Shown here: positions 1 through 8,045 of the stretch, one piece after another
Position numbering within the stretch: the first letter of the stretch is position 1
Layout: each line of letters starts with the position of its first letter
Assembly: GCF_009811755.1 (NCBI RefSeq)
Contig: NZ_BLIV01000004.1
Span: 62,001-126,000, forward strand
Length of the DNA stretch: 64,000 bases
Direction of reading: 5' to 3'
Origin: Roseobacter cerasinus
GTDB taxonomy: Bacteria > Pseudomonadota > Alphaproteobacteria > Rhodobacterales > Rhodobacteraceae
The notes under the pieces: model-generated
Seen by the model: only the letters and a program-made list of their open reading frames with translations
Told to the model about the DNA's origin: nothing
Database searches by the model: none
Translations under genes and position numbers: made by a program

Positions 1-722
1 TTGTGCCACCAGACGTGGTAGCGGAAATTGTTGCAATGATCCCAGGCGCTTGTGTTCTCTTCGATGAGTTGGATGCCCATGTCGGCGCGGGCCGTCATGT
101 CATAGACATGCGTGACCGCATGCAGACCCCAGGCGTCCTCGGGGGCATAAAGCAGACCTTCGCGGCCCGCAGCCTCGGCGGCCTCATAGGCACCCGTCTC
201 TTCCAAAGCGAAGGCATGACAGCCAAGCGCAAAGCCCCGGCAGGCGTGATCCGGGCCATGGGCGCCCAGCACACGTTCGATCGAGCGGCGCATGCCCTTG
301 GCGTCTCCCATGATGAAGCGGATGGCGTGACTGACCTTGGCCGACAGCGTGTCTTCCGGGTGGCGACTCAGAACCCCTTCCATCGCAGCGATGGCCTTTG
401 TCGGCCGGCCGGCCAGCCAGTGATCGAGCGCACGGGTCCAGGCGTCTTCACGAAAGCTGATGCTGCCCTGCGCCTTGGCGCGCTGCGCCGCTTGGGCGGC
501 CTCTTTCGCAGTCTCCACCATCTCGGCCCGGCCCAGCATCAGAGAAAACAGACCGCGCGCGGCATGCCCCATGGCAAATTCTGGTTCTTGTTTCAGCACC
601 TCACCCAGATGCGTTGGCGTCGCGGTCCCATGTGCCAGAAACGCGCGGATCATGCCGTTCCACTCCGTCAGCGTCTCTTGGCTGGTCAGGGAAACAGGGC
701 TGTTACATATATCGAACATCAT
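1..722 (-). CDS. TTC38-like tetratricopeptide repeat protein (3' end outside window)
   Basis: The reading frame is open from an ATG at 722 (a second ATG follows at 719) to the window edge, giving about 240 N-terminal residues. The sequence is helical and TPR-like, and it has the HAVTHVYDM motif near residue 205, followed by an EENTSAWDHCNNFRYHVWWH stretch. These are typical of bacterial members of the tetratricopeptide repeat protein 38 (TTC38) family. The molecular function of that family is unknown; TPR folds usually bind proteins. No stop codon is visible, so the C-terminal half is missing because of the window edge, not a truncation. Confidence 0.8.
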   Translation of the reverse strand, partial: MMFDICNSPVSLTSQETLTEWNGMIRAFLAHGTATPTHLGEVLKQEPEFAMGHAARGLFSLMLGRAEMVETAKEAAQAAQRAKAQGSISFREDAWTRALDHWLAGRPTKAIAAMEGVLSRHPEDTLSAKVSHAIRFIMGDAKGMRRSIERVLGAHGPDHACRGFALGCHAFALEETGAYEAAEAAGREGLLYAPEDAWGLHAVTHVYDMTARADMGIQLIEENTSAWDHCNNFRYHVWWH

Positions 723-898
723 GGGGTCTGCGCCTTTTCGATCTCATACTCGCTACAATACGTACTGCAATATCTCTCAAGGCGAAGGTTCTGTTCCACG
801 CAAACACGCCAACGTGAAGCCCCGTGTTGGGAATCTGCCAATGTTTCAGAATTGCGCCCGCGATACTGGCAAAAACCAGCCGAAATTGGGCGGATGTT

Positions 899-2104
899 TC
901 AATCGCCTTTGGGCGATGTGACAAAGCGCTCCAGCACGTCTTGGGTGTCCTGGCCAAAGCGGGGTGGCGCACGGTGGTAGTGGACCGGGGTGCGGGACAA
1001 CTTGAGCGGGTTTCCAAGCAGTTGCACGGCCCCTGTGTCGGTGCCTTCGGCGGGTATATCGACCACTGTGCCCCGTGCTTGCGCTTGATCCGAGGTCAGC
1101 GCTTCGGCCACGTCGTGAATGGGTCCTGCAGGGACCTTGACCGCATGGCAGCGCGCCAGAACGTTGTCGCGGGAGATGTCTTTCAGCGCCTGCGTGATGA
1201 TCTCGGTCAGCGCCACGCGGTTCTCGATGCGGGCGAGGTTGGTGGTGTAGGCGGGGTCGGCGGCGACCTGCGGCATCCCGAAGGCATCGCAGAAGCGGGC
1301 GAATTGTGCGTCATTTCCCACGGCGAGCAGCAGGTGCCCGTCGGCACAGGGAAAGGCGTCATAGGGCACGATGTTGGGGTGCGCATTGCCGCGCCGCACG
1401 GGCAGCTTGCCGGAGGTGAGGTAATTCGTGCCTTCGTTGATGAGCCAGGCCATCTGGGCATCGACCAATGCCAGATCGATATGCTGGCCTTCACCCGTGG
1501 CATCGCGGTGGCGCAGGGCCGCGAGGATACCGATGGCCGCATACATGCCGCACATCACATCGGCGATGCCGACCCCGACCTTGGTGGGCGGGCCTTCAGG
1601 GTCGCCGGTCAGCGACATGATCCCGCCGTAACCTTGCGCCATGAGGTCATAGCCGGGCTGTTCGCGATTTGGCCCCGTCTGGCCGAAGCCGGAGATAGAG
1701 CAATAGACCAGCTGCGAGTGCCGGGCGAGCAGTGTCGCGTGGTCGAGCCCGTATTTCTCCAACCCGCCGGGCTTGTAGTTTTCGATCACCACATCGGCGC
1801 GGGCAGCGAGGGCGCGCACGGTCTCCTGCCCCTCTTCGGTGGAGAGATCGACGGAGATCGACAGCTTGTTGCGGTTGGCGGCCATGAAATAGGCGGATAG
1901 GTCGGTTGGTGTGCCGTCAGCATTGCGTGCGTAGTTCGGCCCCCAGCTGCGGGTGTCGTCACCGTTGGTCTTTGGGTTTTCGACCTTGATCACGGTGGCG
2001 CCGAAGTCGCCGAGGATCTGCGTGGCCGTCGGCCCGGCGAGGATGCGGCTGAGATCGAGCACGACAAGGCCGCCAAGCGCCATGGGCGTCTCAGATGCGG
2101 CCAT
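899..2104 (-). CDS. CaiB/BaiF-type (class III) CoA-transferase
   Basis: This 401-residue protein has the length and motifs of class III CoA-transferases, which move CoA between carboxylic acids through an aspartyl-CoA intermediate. The N-terminal ILAGPTATQILGDFGATVIKVE segment (residues 21-42) is the family signature, and Asp153 in GYDLMAQ fits the catalytic aspartate of formyl-CoA transferase. The start overlaps the stop of the upstream ThDP-enzyme gene by 14 bases, so the two are almost certainly co-transcribed and translationally coupled. Substrate cannot be read from the sequence. Pairing with a ThDP enzyme recalls the frc-oxc oxalate pair, but the partner does not look like oxalyl-CoA decarboxylase. 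Confidence 0.88.
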   Translation of the reverse strand: MAASETPMALGGLVVLDLSRILAGPTATQILGDFGATVIKVENPKTNGDDTRSWGPNYARNADGTPTDLSAYFMAANRNKLSISVDLSTEEGQETVRALAARADVVIENYKPGGLEKYGLDHATLLARHSQLVYCSISGFGQTGPNREQPGYDLMAQGYGGIMSLTGDPEGPPTKVGVGIADVMCGMYAAIGILAALRHRDATGEGQHIDLALVDAQMAWLINEGTNYLTSGKLPVRRGNAHPNIVPYDAFPCADGHLLLAVGNDAQFARFCDAFGMPQVAADPAYTTNLARIENRVALTEIITQALKDISRDNVLARCHAVKVPAGPIHDVAEALTSDQAQARGTVVDIPAEGTDTGAVQLLGNPLKLSRTPVHYHRAPPRFGQDTQDVLERFVTSPKGD

Positions 2105-3713
2105 CGTAGGCCCCCCGGTCGATCACCGCGGCGATGACGGTGAAGGTCTCGGCGGTGAGCGCGGTTTGCAAGGCTGCTTCAAGCTCGGCGCGGGTGGTGA
2201 CCGTGTGGCCTGCGCCGCCGAAGGCCTGGCCCATGGCGGCAAAGTCGTGTTTGGCAAAGTCCACGCCCCGGTTTTTCATCTGGCGGGAGCGTTGTTTCAG
2301 TTCGATCAGCGCCAGCGAGGCATCGACAAAAACCACGATGATGGGTTTGAGACCGAGTTCGGCGGCGGTGGAGAGCTCGCCTGCGACCATGAGGAAGCCC
2401 GCGTCGCCGCAGAAGCCCACGACCGGGCGCTCGGGCGAGGCGAGCTTGGTGCCCATGGCCAGTGGGATCGCGCAGCCCATGGTGCAGAGGGCGGTGGATT
2501 GTGTCAGCCCGCGCGGCTCGTAGCAGTTCCACATCTGGCTGAGCAGGATGCGATGCGCGCCGCTGTCCACGGTCGCCAGCGTGTCGCGCGGCAGGACGGC
2601 GCGGCAGCTGTCCATGATCGCGGCGGGGCCCCAGTTTTCGTCTGTGGGAAAGGCTTTCGCGAGGGCCTCTTTCGTGATCTCAACCTTGCCGTTTTCCCAT
2701 GTTTTTCTGGGTGTTACACCCTCCGACAGGGCGGCGAGACTGGCGGCGCAATCCGCGATGAAGCTGAGGCTCGCCTGGTGCATGTAGTGATGGTTCGGCT
2801 CGGCGGTGATGTCGATCACGCGCTGTTTTGTCGGGTCCCAGATGTCGCGCCAGCCGACGCGCATCTCGATCGGGTCATAGCCGAGACAAAGGATCAGATC
2901 CGCCTCGTGCAAGAGCGGCAGGAGATGCCGGTCGGCCAGGGGCGACAGGCCGGCACCACCGAGGCTCAGCGCGTGGTCTTCGGGCAGCAGACCCTTGGCC
3001 TTGTAGGTGGTCACCACCGGAATGTTGTAGGTTTCGGCGAAACTTTGCAGTGCGGGGCCTGCCTCTTCGACCATGGCGTCGAGGCCCACGACCATCACGG
3101 GGCGTTGCGCCCCCGCCAGCCACTGGCGGGCGGTGCCGAGATCTGCGCCCGAGGGCGCCGTGGGCGCGGCCTTTGCGCGTTGGGGTGGGGCGGCAGCGGG
3201 CACCTGCGCGTCGGCCACGCTGATTGGCACGTCGATGTGCACCGGGCCGGGGCGGCCTTCGGTTGCGATGCCCACGGCCTTGTCGGCGATCACATGGGCC
3301 GCCCCCGGTACGAGCGAGAAGCTGGCCTTGGTGATCGGGCGGAAGACAGCCTGCTGGTCGAGCACCTGATGCGTGTAGGTCTGGGCCTCGTCGGCATCGA
3401 CGCAGCCGGTGAGCACCAGCATGGGCACGCGGTCCTGATGCGCGTTGGCCACGGCATTCACGCCGTTCAGTGCGCCGGGGCCGACAGTCGCCACAAGGAT
3501 GCCGGGCGCGCCGGTGCGGTGATAAGTGCCCTCGGCCATGAAGGCGGCGGCATTTTCGTGCTTGGCGAGGATGAATTCAATGCCGGCATCTTCGAGCGCA
3601 TCGACAAGCGTCAGCACTTCGCCCCCCGGCATCCCGAAGGCATAGCGGCAGCCTTCGGCATAGAGCCTGCGGGCCAGCGCATCGGCGGCACGAATTGTGG
3701 ATGACGCGACCAT
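2091..3713 (-). CDS. Thiamine-diphosphate-dependent enzyme of the acetolactate synthase family
   Basis: A 540-residue protein with the three-domain layout of IlvB-like enzymes. The ThDP-activating glutamate is Glu53 in KHENAAAFMAEG, the central domain spans roughly 190-330, and the C-terminal ThDP/Mg-binding segment begins with GDAGF at 436-440. The usual NN of the second half of that motif is replaced by a VDASLALIE stretch. A clear AAAGGAGG ribosome site lies 9 bases before the ATG. It is the first gene of a two-gene operon with a CoA-transferase. It could be an acetolactate synthase-like decarboxylase or lyase acting on a 2-oxo acid or an acyl-CoA; the branched-chain pathway is unlikely because no regulatory subunit (ilvH) adjoins it. 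Confidence 0.85.
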   Translation of the reverse strand: MVASSTIRAADALARRLYAEGCRYAFGMPGGEVLTLVDALEDAGIEFILAKHENAAAFMAEGTYHRTGAPGILVATVGPGALNGVNAVANAHQDRVPMLVLTGCVDADEAQTYTHQVLDQQAVFRPITKASFSLVPGAAHVIADKAVGIATEGRPGPVHIDVPISVADAQVPAAAPPQRAKAAPTAPSGADLGTARQWLAGAQRPVMVVGLDAMVEEAGPALQSFAETYNIPVVTTYKAKGLLPEDHALSLGGAGLSPLADRHLLPLLHEADLILCLGYDPIEMRVGWRDIWDPTKQRVIDITAEPNHHYMHQASLSFIADCAASLAALSEGVTPRKTWENGKVEITKEALAKAFPTDENWGPAAIMDSCRAVLPRDTLATVDSGAHRILLSQMWNCYEPRGLTQSTALCTMGCAIPLAMGTKLASPERPVVGFCGDAGFLMVAGELSTAAELGLKPIIVVFVDASLALIELKQRSRQMKNRGVDFAKHDFAAMGQAFGGAGHTVTTRAELEAALQTALTAETFTVIAAVIDRGAYDGRI

Positions 3714-3809
3714 TTACACCCCTCCTTTATGGTTCACCGTCCGGTCATACCCAAAGAGCGACCAAGCGCAATTCACCATTCTGTTCGAAGTGTTTCAGCG
3801 CAGAGGGCC

Positions 3810-4376
3810 TCAGCGGCGGCGGTCACGGCGCGAAGACATGGGCTGGAACGCCACGCCCACATGCGCCTCGCAATAGGGTTTGCCCTGCTGCACCGGAAGG
3901 CCACAGAACCAGAAATCATCGGTTGCGGGGTCACCGACGGGCCATTTACACGTGCGCTCGGTCAGCTCCATCAACGTGAGTTTTTTGGCCTTCTTCTCGA
4001 TCTCGGAGACTTTGGCCAGCGCTTCGGGGCTGATCTCATTGGCCGACGGCTGTGGCGGCAGCGGCTGACCTGCGGGGATGATCTGTTTGCGCGCGGGCAG
4101 TGGCTTCGGCGCGGGTGCCTCAGCTTCGGCCTTCACGGGCTCCGCCGGTTTTGGTGCGAGTTTCGGTTTGGCTTCGGCTTTGGCCGCCGGTTTTGCCTTG
4201 GGTTCGGGTTTCGCCGTTGCGGAGGCCGTGGCGCGGTTCGACAGACCCAGACGGTGCACTTTGCCGATGACCGCATTGCGGGTCACGCCGCCCAGCTCCT
4301 TGGCGATTTGGCTGGCGGATTGTCCTTCGCCCCACATCTTCTTGAGCAGTTCAACGCGTTCGTCGGTCCAGGACAT
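3810..4376 (-). CDS. gcrA: GcrA cell cycle regulator
   Basis: This 188-residue protein opens with MSWTDERVELLKKMWGEG and a helix-turn-helix reading SASQIAKELGGVTRNAVIGK (residues 20-39), the hallmark of GcrA. A long Ala/Lys/Pro-rich linker (about 50-110) leads to the conserved C-terminal CKWPVGDP...FWFCGLPV region that in Caulobacter contacts sigma70. GcrA activates sigma70 promoters that carry CcrM-methylated GANTC sites. Its own upstream region has one GATTC at 4484-4488. It lies divergent to argD. Confidence 0.95.
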   Translation of the reverse strand: MSWTDERVELLKKMWGEGQSASQIAKELGGVTRNAVIGKVHRLGLSNRATASATAKPEPKAKPAAKAEAKPKLAPKPAEPVKAEAEAPAPKPLPARKQIIPAGQPLPPQPSANEISPEALAKVSEIEKKAKKLTLMELTERTCKWPVGDPATDDFWFCGLPVQQGKPYCEAHVGVAFQPMSSRRDRRR

Positions 4377-4721
4377 TGGCCATTCCTCAAGTCAAAAGCG
4401 GCCCTGCTGGCTGCGGACCGCTTGATATTCCGTTAGCGCACTATTCTAGTCACTCGGGCCAGAGTTACAAGCGCGGACGGGCCGATTCAGACGGCTTGGG
4501 TGAAATCAACAGTTGCATTTTTGACAGGCTCGCGTATTGCAGGCGCATGATGACCCGCACGCCTCTTTTCTCGCGACGACGCACAGCGCTCTAACCCCGC
4601 TGCCGTCCTGTCGTGCCGTCGTGCGCGCATCCCTCCCACCTTAACTATTCCCATTGACCTGTCTCAGCGGCTGTTGCACCTCTTGTGCTCCTGCTGCGGA
4701 CCTTTGAAAGAGGACGATCCG
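4377..4721. other. Divergent gcrA-argD intergenic region
   Basis: This 345-base gap between divergent genes must hold both promoters. I see one GANTC methylation site (GATTC, 4484-4488), relevant because GcrA-dependent promoters use such sites. AAAGAGGA at 4707-4714 is the argD ribosome binding site. I see no hairpin with a U-tract and no convincing small gene. Confidence 0.5.
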
Positions 4722-5897
4722 ATGATCCCGACCCTTCTGCCCACCTACGCGCGTGCGCCCATGAGCTTTGTCAAAGGCGAGGGCTCCTGGCTGGTTGAGG
4801 CGGACGGGCGACGCTTTCTCGACCTTGGGGCAGGCATTGCGGTGAACGCCCTGGGGCATGCGCACCCCGCGCTGGTGGCGGCGCTGACCGAGCAGGCGGG
4901 TGCGCTCTGGCACACCTCGAACCTCTACCAGATCCCAAAACAGCAGGAGCTGGCCGACAAGCTGACCGAGCTGACCTTTGCCGATACGGTGTTCTTCACC
5001 AATTCCGGCACGGAAGCCTGTGAGCTGGCGGTGAAGATGGCGCGCAAGTACTGGTATGAAAAGGGCCAGCCGGAGAAGACCGACATCCTCACCTTCAGTG
5101 GCTCGTTCCACGGGCGGTCCTCTGCGGGCATTGCCGCGGCTGGATCCGAGAAGATGACCAAGGGCTTTGGCCCGTTGCTGCCGGGCTTTGTGCATCTGGA
5201 GTTTGGCGATCACGACGCGCTGACCGCTGTGATCACCGAGACCACCGGGGCCATCTTGATCGAACCGGTGCAGGGTGAGGGCGGCATGCGCCCGGTGCCC
5301 GATCAGTGCCTCAAGGGCCTGCGTGATCTTTGTGACGAGCGCGGGCTGCTGCTGATCTTTGACGAGGTGCAATGTGGCGTGGGCCGAACAGGCAAGCTTT
5401 TTGCCCATGAGTGGGCCGGGATCTCGCCGGACATTATGATGGTGGCCAAGGGCATCGGCGGCGGATTCCCGATTGGGGCCGTGCTGGCCAGCGAAGAGGC
5501 GGCCAGCGGCATGACGTTGGGCACCCATGGCTCGACCTATGGCGGCAACCCGCTGGGCTGTGCCGTGGGGTGCGCGGTGCTGGATCATGTGGCGGACCCG
5601 GCGTTTCTGGACGGGGTGAACCGCAAGGCCGGACTTTTGCGGCAAAAGCTCGAAGGGTTGGTGGCCGCACACCCGGATGTGTTCGAGGGCGTGCGTGGCT
5701 CGGGCCTGATGTTGGGGCTGAAATGCAAGGCGGCAAATGTGGACATCGTGCAGGCGGGATACGCGCAGCAGATCCTGACTGTGCCGGCGGCGGATAATGT
5801 GATCCGTCTGTTGCCGCCGCTGACCATTGAGGACAGCGAAATTGCCGAAGCGGTGGAGCGGCTGGAGGCTGCAGCGCGCCAGCTTTCGGCTGCCTGA
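4722..5897 (+). CDS. argD: Acetylornithine aminotransferase
   Basis: PLP-dependent class III aminotransferase of 391 residues, catalysing N-acetylglutamate semialdehyde to N-acetylornithine in arginine synthesis. The N-terminal GSWLVEADGRRFLDLGAGIAV, the TNSGTEACELAVKMARK segment and the DEVQCGVGRTG motif are all present. Lys243 in MMVAKGIGGGFPIG is the PLP-binding lysine. An in-frame ATG 16 codons earlier is rejected because AAAGAGGA sits 8 bases before the chosen ATG and family proteins begin at MIPTLLPTYARAP. argF follows after 30 bases in the same direction, the standard argD-argF pair of Rhodobacteraceae. Confidence 0.96.
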   Translation: MIPTLLPTYARAPMSFVKGEGSWLVEADGRRFLDLGAGIAVNALGHAHPALVAALTEQAGALWHTSNLYQIPKQQELADKLTELTFADTVFFTNSGTEACELAVKMARKYWYEKGQPEKTDILTFSGSFHGRSSAGIAAAGSEKMTKGFGPLLPGFVHLEFGDHDALTAVITETTGAILIEPVQGEGGMRPVPDQCLKGLRDLCDERGLLLIFDEVQCGVGRTGKLFAHEWAGISPDIMMVAKGIGGGFPIGAVLASEEAASGMTLGTHGSTYGGNPLGCAVGCAVLDHVADPAFLDGVNRKAGLLRQKLEGLVAAHPDVFEGVRGSGLMLGLKCKAANVDIVQAGYAQQILTVPAADNVIRLLPPLTIEDSEIAEAVERLEAAARQLSAA

Positions 5898-5927
5898 CCG
5901 ACATTTTTCAGACCGGACGATAGACGC

Positions 5928-6854
5928 ATGAACCATTTTCTCGACATTCACCTGACCGATGCCAAGGATCTTCGGAAGATCATTGACCACGCCTCCGCGA
6001 TGAAAACCGCGCGTCTGGGGCGCCCGCGCGGCGCTTTGGACGATGACCAGCCGCTGAAAGATCGCATGGTGGCTCTGATCTTCGAAAAGCCGTCGACCCG
6101 GACGCGGGTGTCGTTCGATGTGGGCGTGCGGCAGATGGGGGGGCAGACAATGGTTCTGTCCGGGTCTGACATGCAGCTTGGGCACGGGGAGACGATCGCT
6201 GACACGGCGCGCGTGCTCAGCCGCTATGTGGATCTGATCATGATCCGCACCTTTGACGAGGCGGTGCTGACCGAAATGGCCGAATATGCGACGGTGCCTG
6301 TCATCAATGGGCTGACGGACCGCACGCATCCCTGCCAGATCATGGCGGATGTGATGACATTCGAAGAACATCGCGGGCCGATCAAAGGCAAGAAGGTGGT
6401 CTGGGCGGGCGACGGCAACAACGTCTGCGCCTCGTTCCTGCATGCGGCGGGGCAGTTCGGCTTTGATCTGACCTTTACCGGGCCGCCGACGCTTGACCCG
6501 GAGCAGGAGTTTGTTGATCTCGCCCGTGCGAAAGGCGCCAAGATCGTGATCGAGCGGGACCCGGACAAGGCCGTGCAGGGGGCTGATCTGCTGGTCGCGG
6601 ACACCTGGGTTTCGATGCATGACGCGCAATCGGCGCGCGAGCGGCGGCACAATCAACTGCGCCCCTATCAGGTCAATGCGGAGCTGATGTCCAAGGCCAA
6701 GCCGGACGCGCTTTTCATGCATTGCCTGCCCGCGCACCGCGATGAAGAAGCGACGTCCGAGGTGATGGACGGGCCGCATTCGGTGATTTTCGACGAGGCC
6801 GAGAATCGGCTGCATGCGCAAAAAGCCATCATGCGATGGTGCCTGGAGCTTTGA
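5928..6854 (+). CDS. argF: Ornithine carbamoyltransferase
   Basis: This 308-residue enzyme makes citrulline from ornithine and carbamoyl phosphate in the cytoplasm. The carbamoyl-phosphate motif STRTR is at 56-60, HPCQ at 134-137, and the ornithine-binding HCLPAHR near 265. The length is normal for the family. It lies directly downstream of argD and converges on a NUDIX gene only 6 bases away, so terminators for both must overlap coding DNA or be Rho-dependent. Confidence 0.97.
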   Translation: MNHFLDIHLTDAKDLRKIIDHASAMKTARLGRPRGALDDDQPLKDRMVALIFEKPSTRTRVSFDVGVRQMGGQTMVLSGSDMQLGHGETIADTARVLSRYVDLIMIRTFDEAVLTEMAEYATVPVINGLTDRTHPCQIMADVMTFEEHRGPIKGKKVVWAGDGNNVCASFLHAAGQFGFDLTFTGPPTLDPEQEFVDLARAKGAKIVIERDPDKAVQGADLLVADTWVSMHDAQSARERRHNQLRPYQVNAELMSKAKPDALFMHCLPAHRDEEATSEVMDGPHSVIFDEAENRLHAQKAIMRWCLEL

Positions 6855-6860
6855 GTCCGC

Positions 6861-7319
6861 TCAAAAACCGCGCAGGATCGCCTTGAGCTCCGGCTCCCGC
6901 ACCCGCTCAGCGGCGTCCTCTGGTGAGAACCACCGACGTTTGCGTTGATGGTCTTCAGGGTAGCTTTTGGCCAGCCCATCAACCTCAGCCACATACACTT
7001 CGGTTTCGACCGGTGTGATATCGCCGCTGGCGTGATACTTGTCATAGCGGTAGTGCCCAACCGGCGTGGGCTGCACGTTGGCCGCTTCGACGCCAGCCTC
7101 TTCCCACGCTTCCTGCAAGGCCGCTTCGCAGTTTGAAAGCCCATCGATTGGCCAGCCCTTGGGTACAATCCAACGCCCCGAGCCTCGGCTTGTGATCAAA
7201 AGCACCTGCTTTCCCATGCGGGTCTTGCGATAGCACAGCGCCGCGACCTGTCGCGCCCGCGCCGGTGAAAACCACAGGCGAACCGCGCCTTCAAAGTGAG
7301 ATTTGACGTACCCAAACAT
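6861..7319 (-). CDS. NUDIX hydrolase (diphosphoinositol-polyphosphate-phosphatase-like subgroup)
   Basis: A 152-residue single-domain NUDIX protein. The motif is shifted from the canonical form: WIVPKGWPIDGLSNCEAALQEAWEEAGV (about 50-77) keeps the metal-binding EAWEEAG core but has Gln for the usual Arg. The PKGWP lead-in is typical of the DIPP-like subgroup common in alphaproteobacteria. Substrate is unknown; nucleoside polyphosphates or capped RNA are possible. It is monocistronic and convergent with argF. Confidence 0.85.
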   Translation of the reverse strand: MFGYVKSHFEGAVRLWFSPARARQVAALCYRKTRMGKQVLLITSRGSGRWIVPKGWPIDGLSNCEAALQEAWEEAGVEAANVQPTPVGHYRYDKYHASGDITPVETEVYVAEVDGLAKSYPEDHQRKRRWFSPEDAAERVREPELKAILRGF

Positions 7320-7493
7320 TCATAACACCGTTGGCATCTTGCCTACTTTTTCCGCAATATACAGAATTACCCAGGAATTTCAAATCCCTGACCCTGTGGA
7401 TAAGATGGCTCTGCTCATCCTGGCACCAGCCTAACGAGAAAGTTCAAATTTTCTGTAAACAAGATCACACGTACGGATTGCGTGGTCTTTGGT

Positions 7494-8042
7494 CTAAATC
7501 GGCCGGGCCGGGCTGCCCACGACACGCCCCATTGGCGCCACATCCTTTGTGACCACAGCACCCGCCCCGACGATGGCGCCCGCGCCGATTGTCACACCGG
7601 GCATCAGGATGGCGCCGCCGCCGATCCAGACGTCGTCGCCCAGGGTCACGGGCAAGGCACGCTCGATCCCGGCGCGGCGCTTGGCGATATCGCGGTGGTG
7701 GTCAGCGCAGTAGATCTGGACCCTGGGGCCAAGCATACAGCGACTGCCGATGGTCACCCGCGCGCTGTCTAGAATGGCCACGCCCGCGTTGAAGAACACA
7801 CCGTCCCCCAGCACCGTGTTGCAACCGTAGGCCGTGTGAAACGGGGTTTCGATCAGGCAATCCTCACCAACCGACATGAAGAGCGCCGCCAGCTCCGGCA
7901 CCATGCCGCCCCGGTCTTCCGGTGGGCACTGGTTATGAGCAAAGACCGCCTTGCGCGCAGCCATCCGCAACTCATCCAGCTCCGGCGTGAGGGCGTTGTA
8001 CCAGTCACCGCTGATCATCTTGTCGTATGAACTCTGGGCCAT
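7494..8042 (-). CDS. Maltose/galactoside O-acetyltransferase family protein
   Basis: This 182-residue protein belongs to the left-handed beta-helix acetyltransferases. An N-terminal Mac domain (SSYDKMISGDWYNALTPELD, residues 4-23) precedes hexapeptide repeats such as WIGGGAILMPGVTIGAGAIV (about 138-157). His115 in the CADHH segment matches the catalytic His of Maa and LacA. It probably transfers acetyl from acetyl-CoA to a sugar hydroxyl. The physiological acceptor is unknown. Its stop overlaps no other gene, and hrpB begins downstream on the same strand after a 3-base gap. Confidence 0.87.
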   Translation of the reverse strand: MAQSSYDKMISGDWYNALTPELDELRMAARKAVFAHNQCPPEDRGGMVPELAALFMSVGEDCLIETPFHTAYGCNTVLGDGVFFNAGVAILDSARVTIGSRCMLGPRVQIYCADHHRDIAKRRAGIERALPVTLGDDVWIGGGAILMPGVTIGAGAIVGAGAVVTKDVAPMGRVVGSPARPI

Positions 8043-8045
8043 CGG

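Noticed and set aside
3-980. + strand open frame at the window start
   Set aside because: Covers the antisense of the TTC38-like gene; composition is not protein-like.
1953-3704. Long + strand open frame opposite the ThDP enzyme
   Set aside because: Shadow frame; the - strand has full ThDP-enzyme motifs and a strong ribosome site.
4641-6821. Long - strand open frame (about 726 codons) opposite argD-argF
   Set aside because: It is the antisense shadow of two clearly recognised enzymes in high-GC DNA and shows no protein-like motifs.
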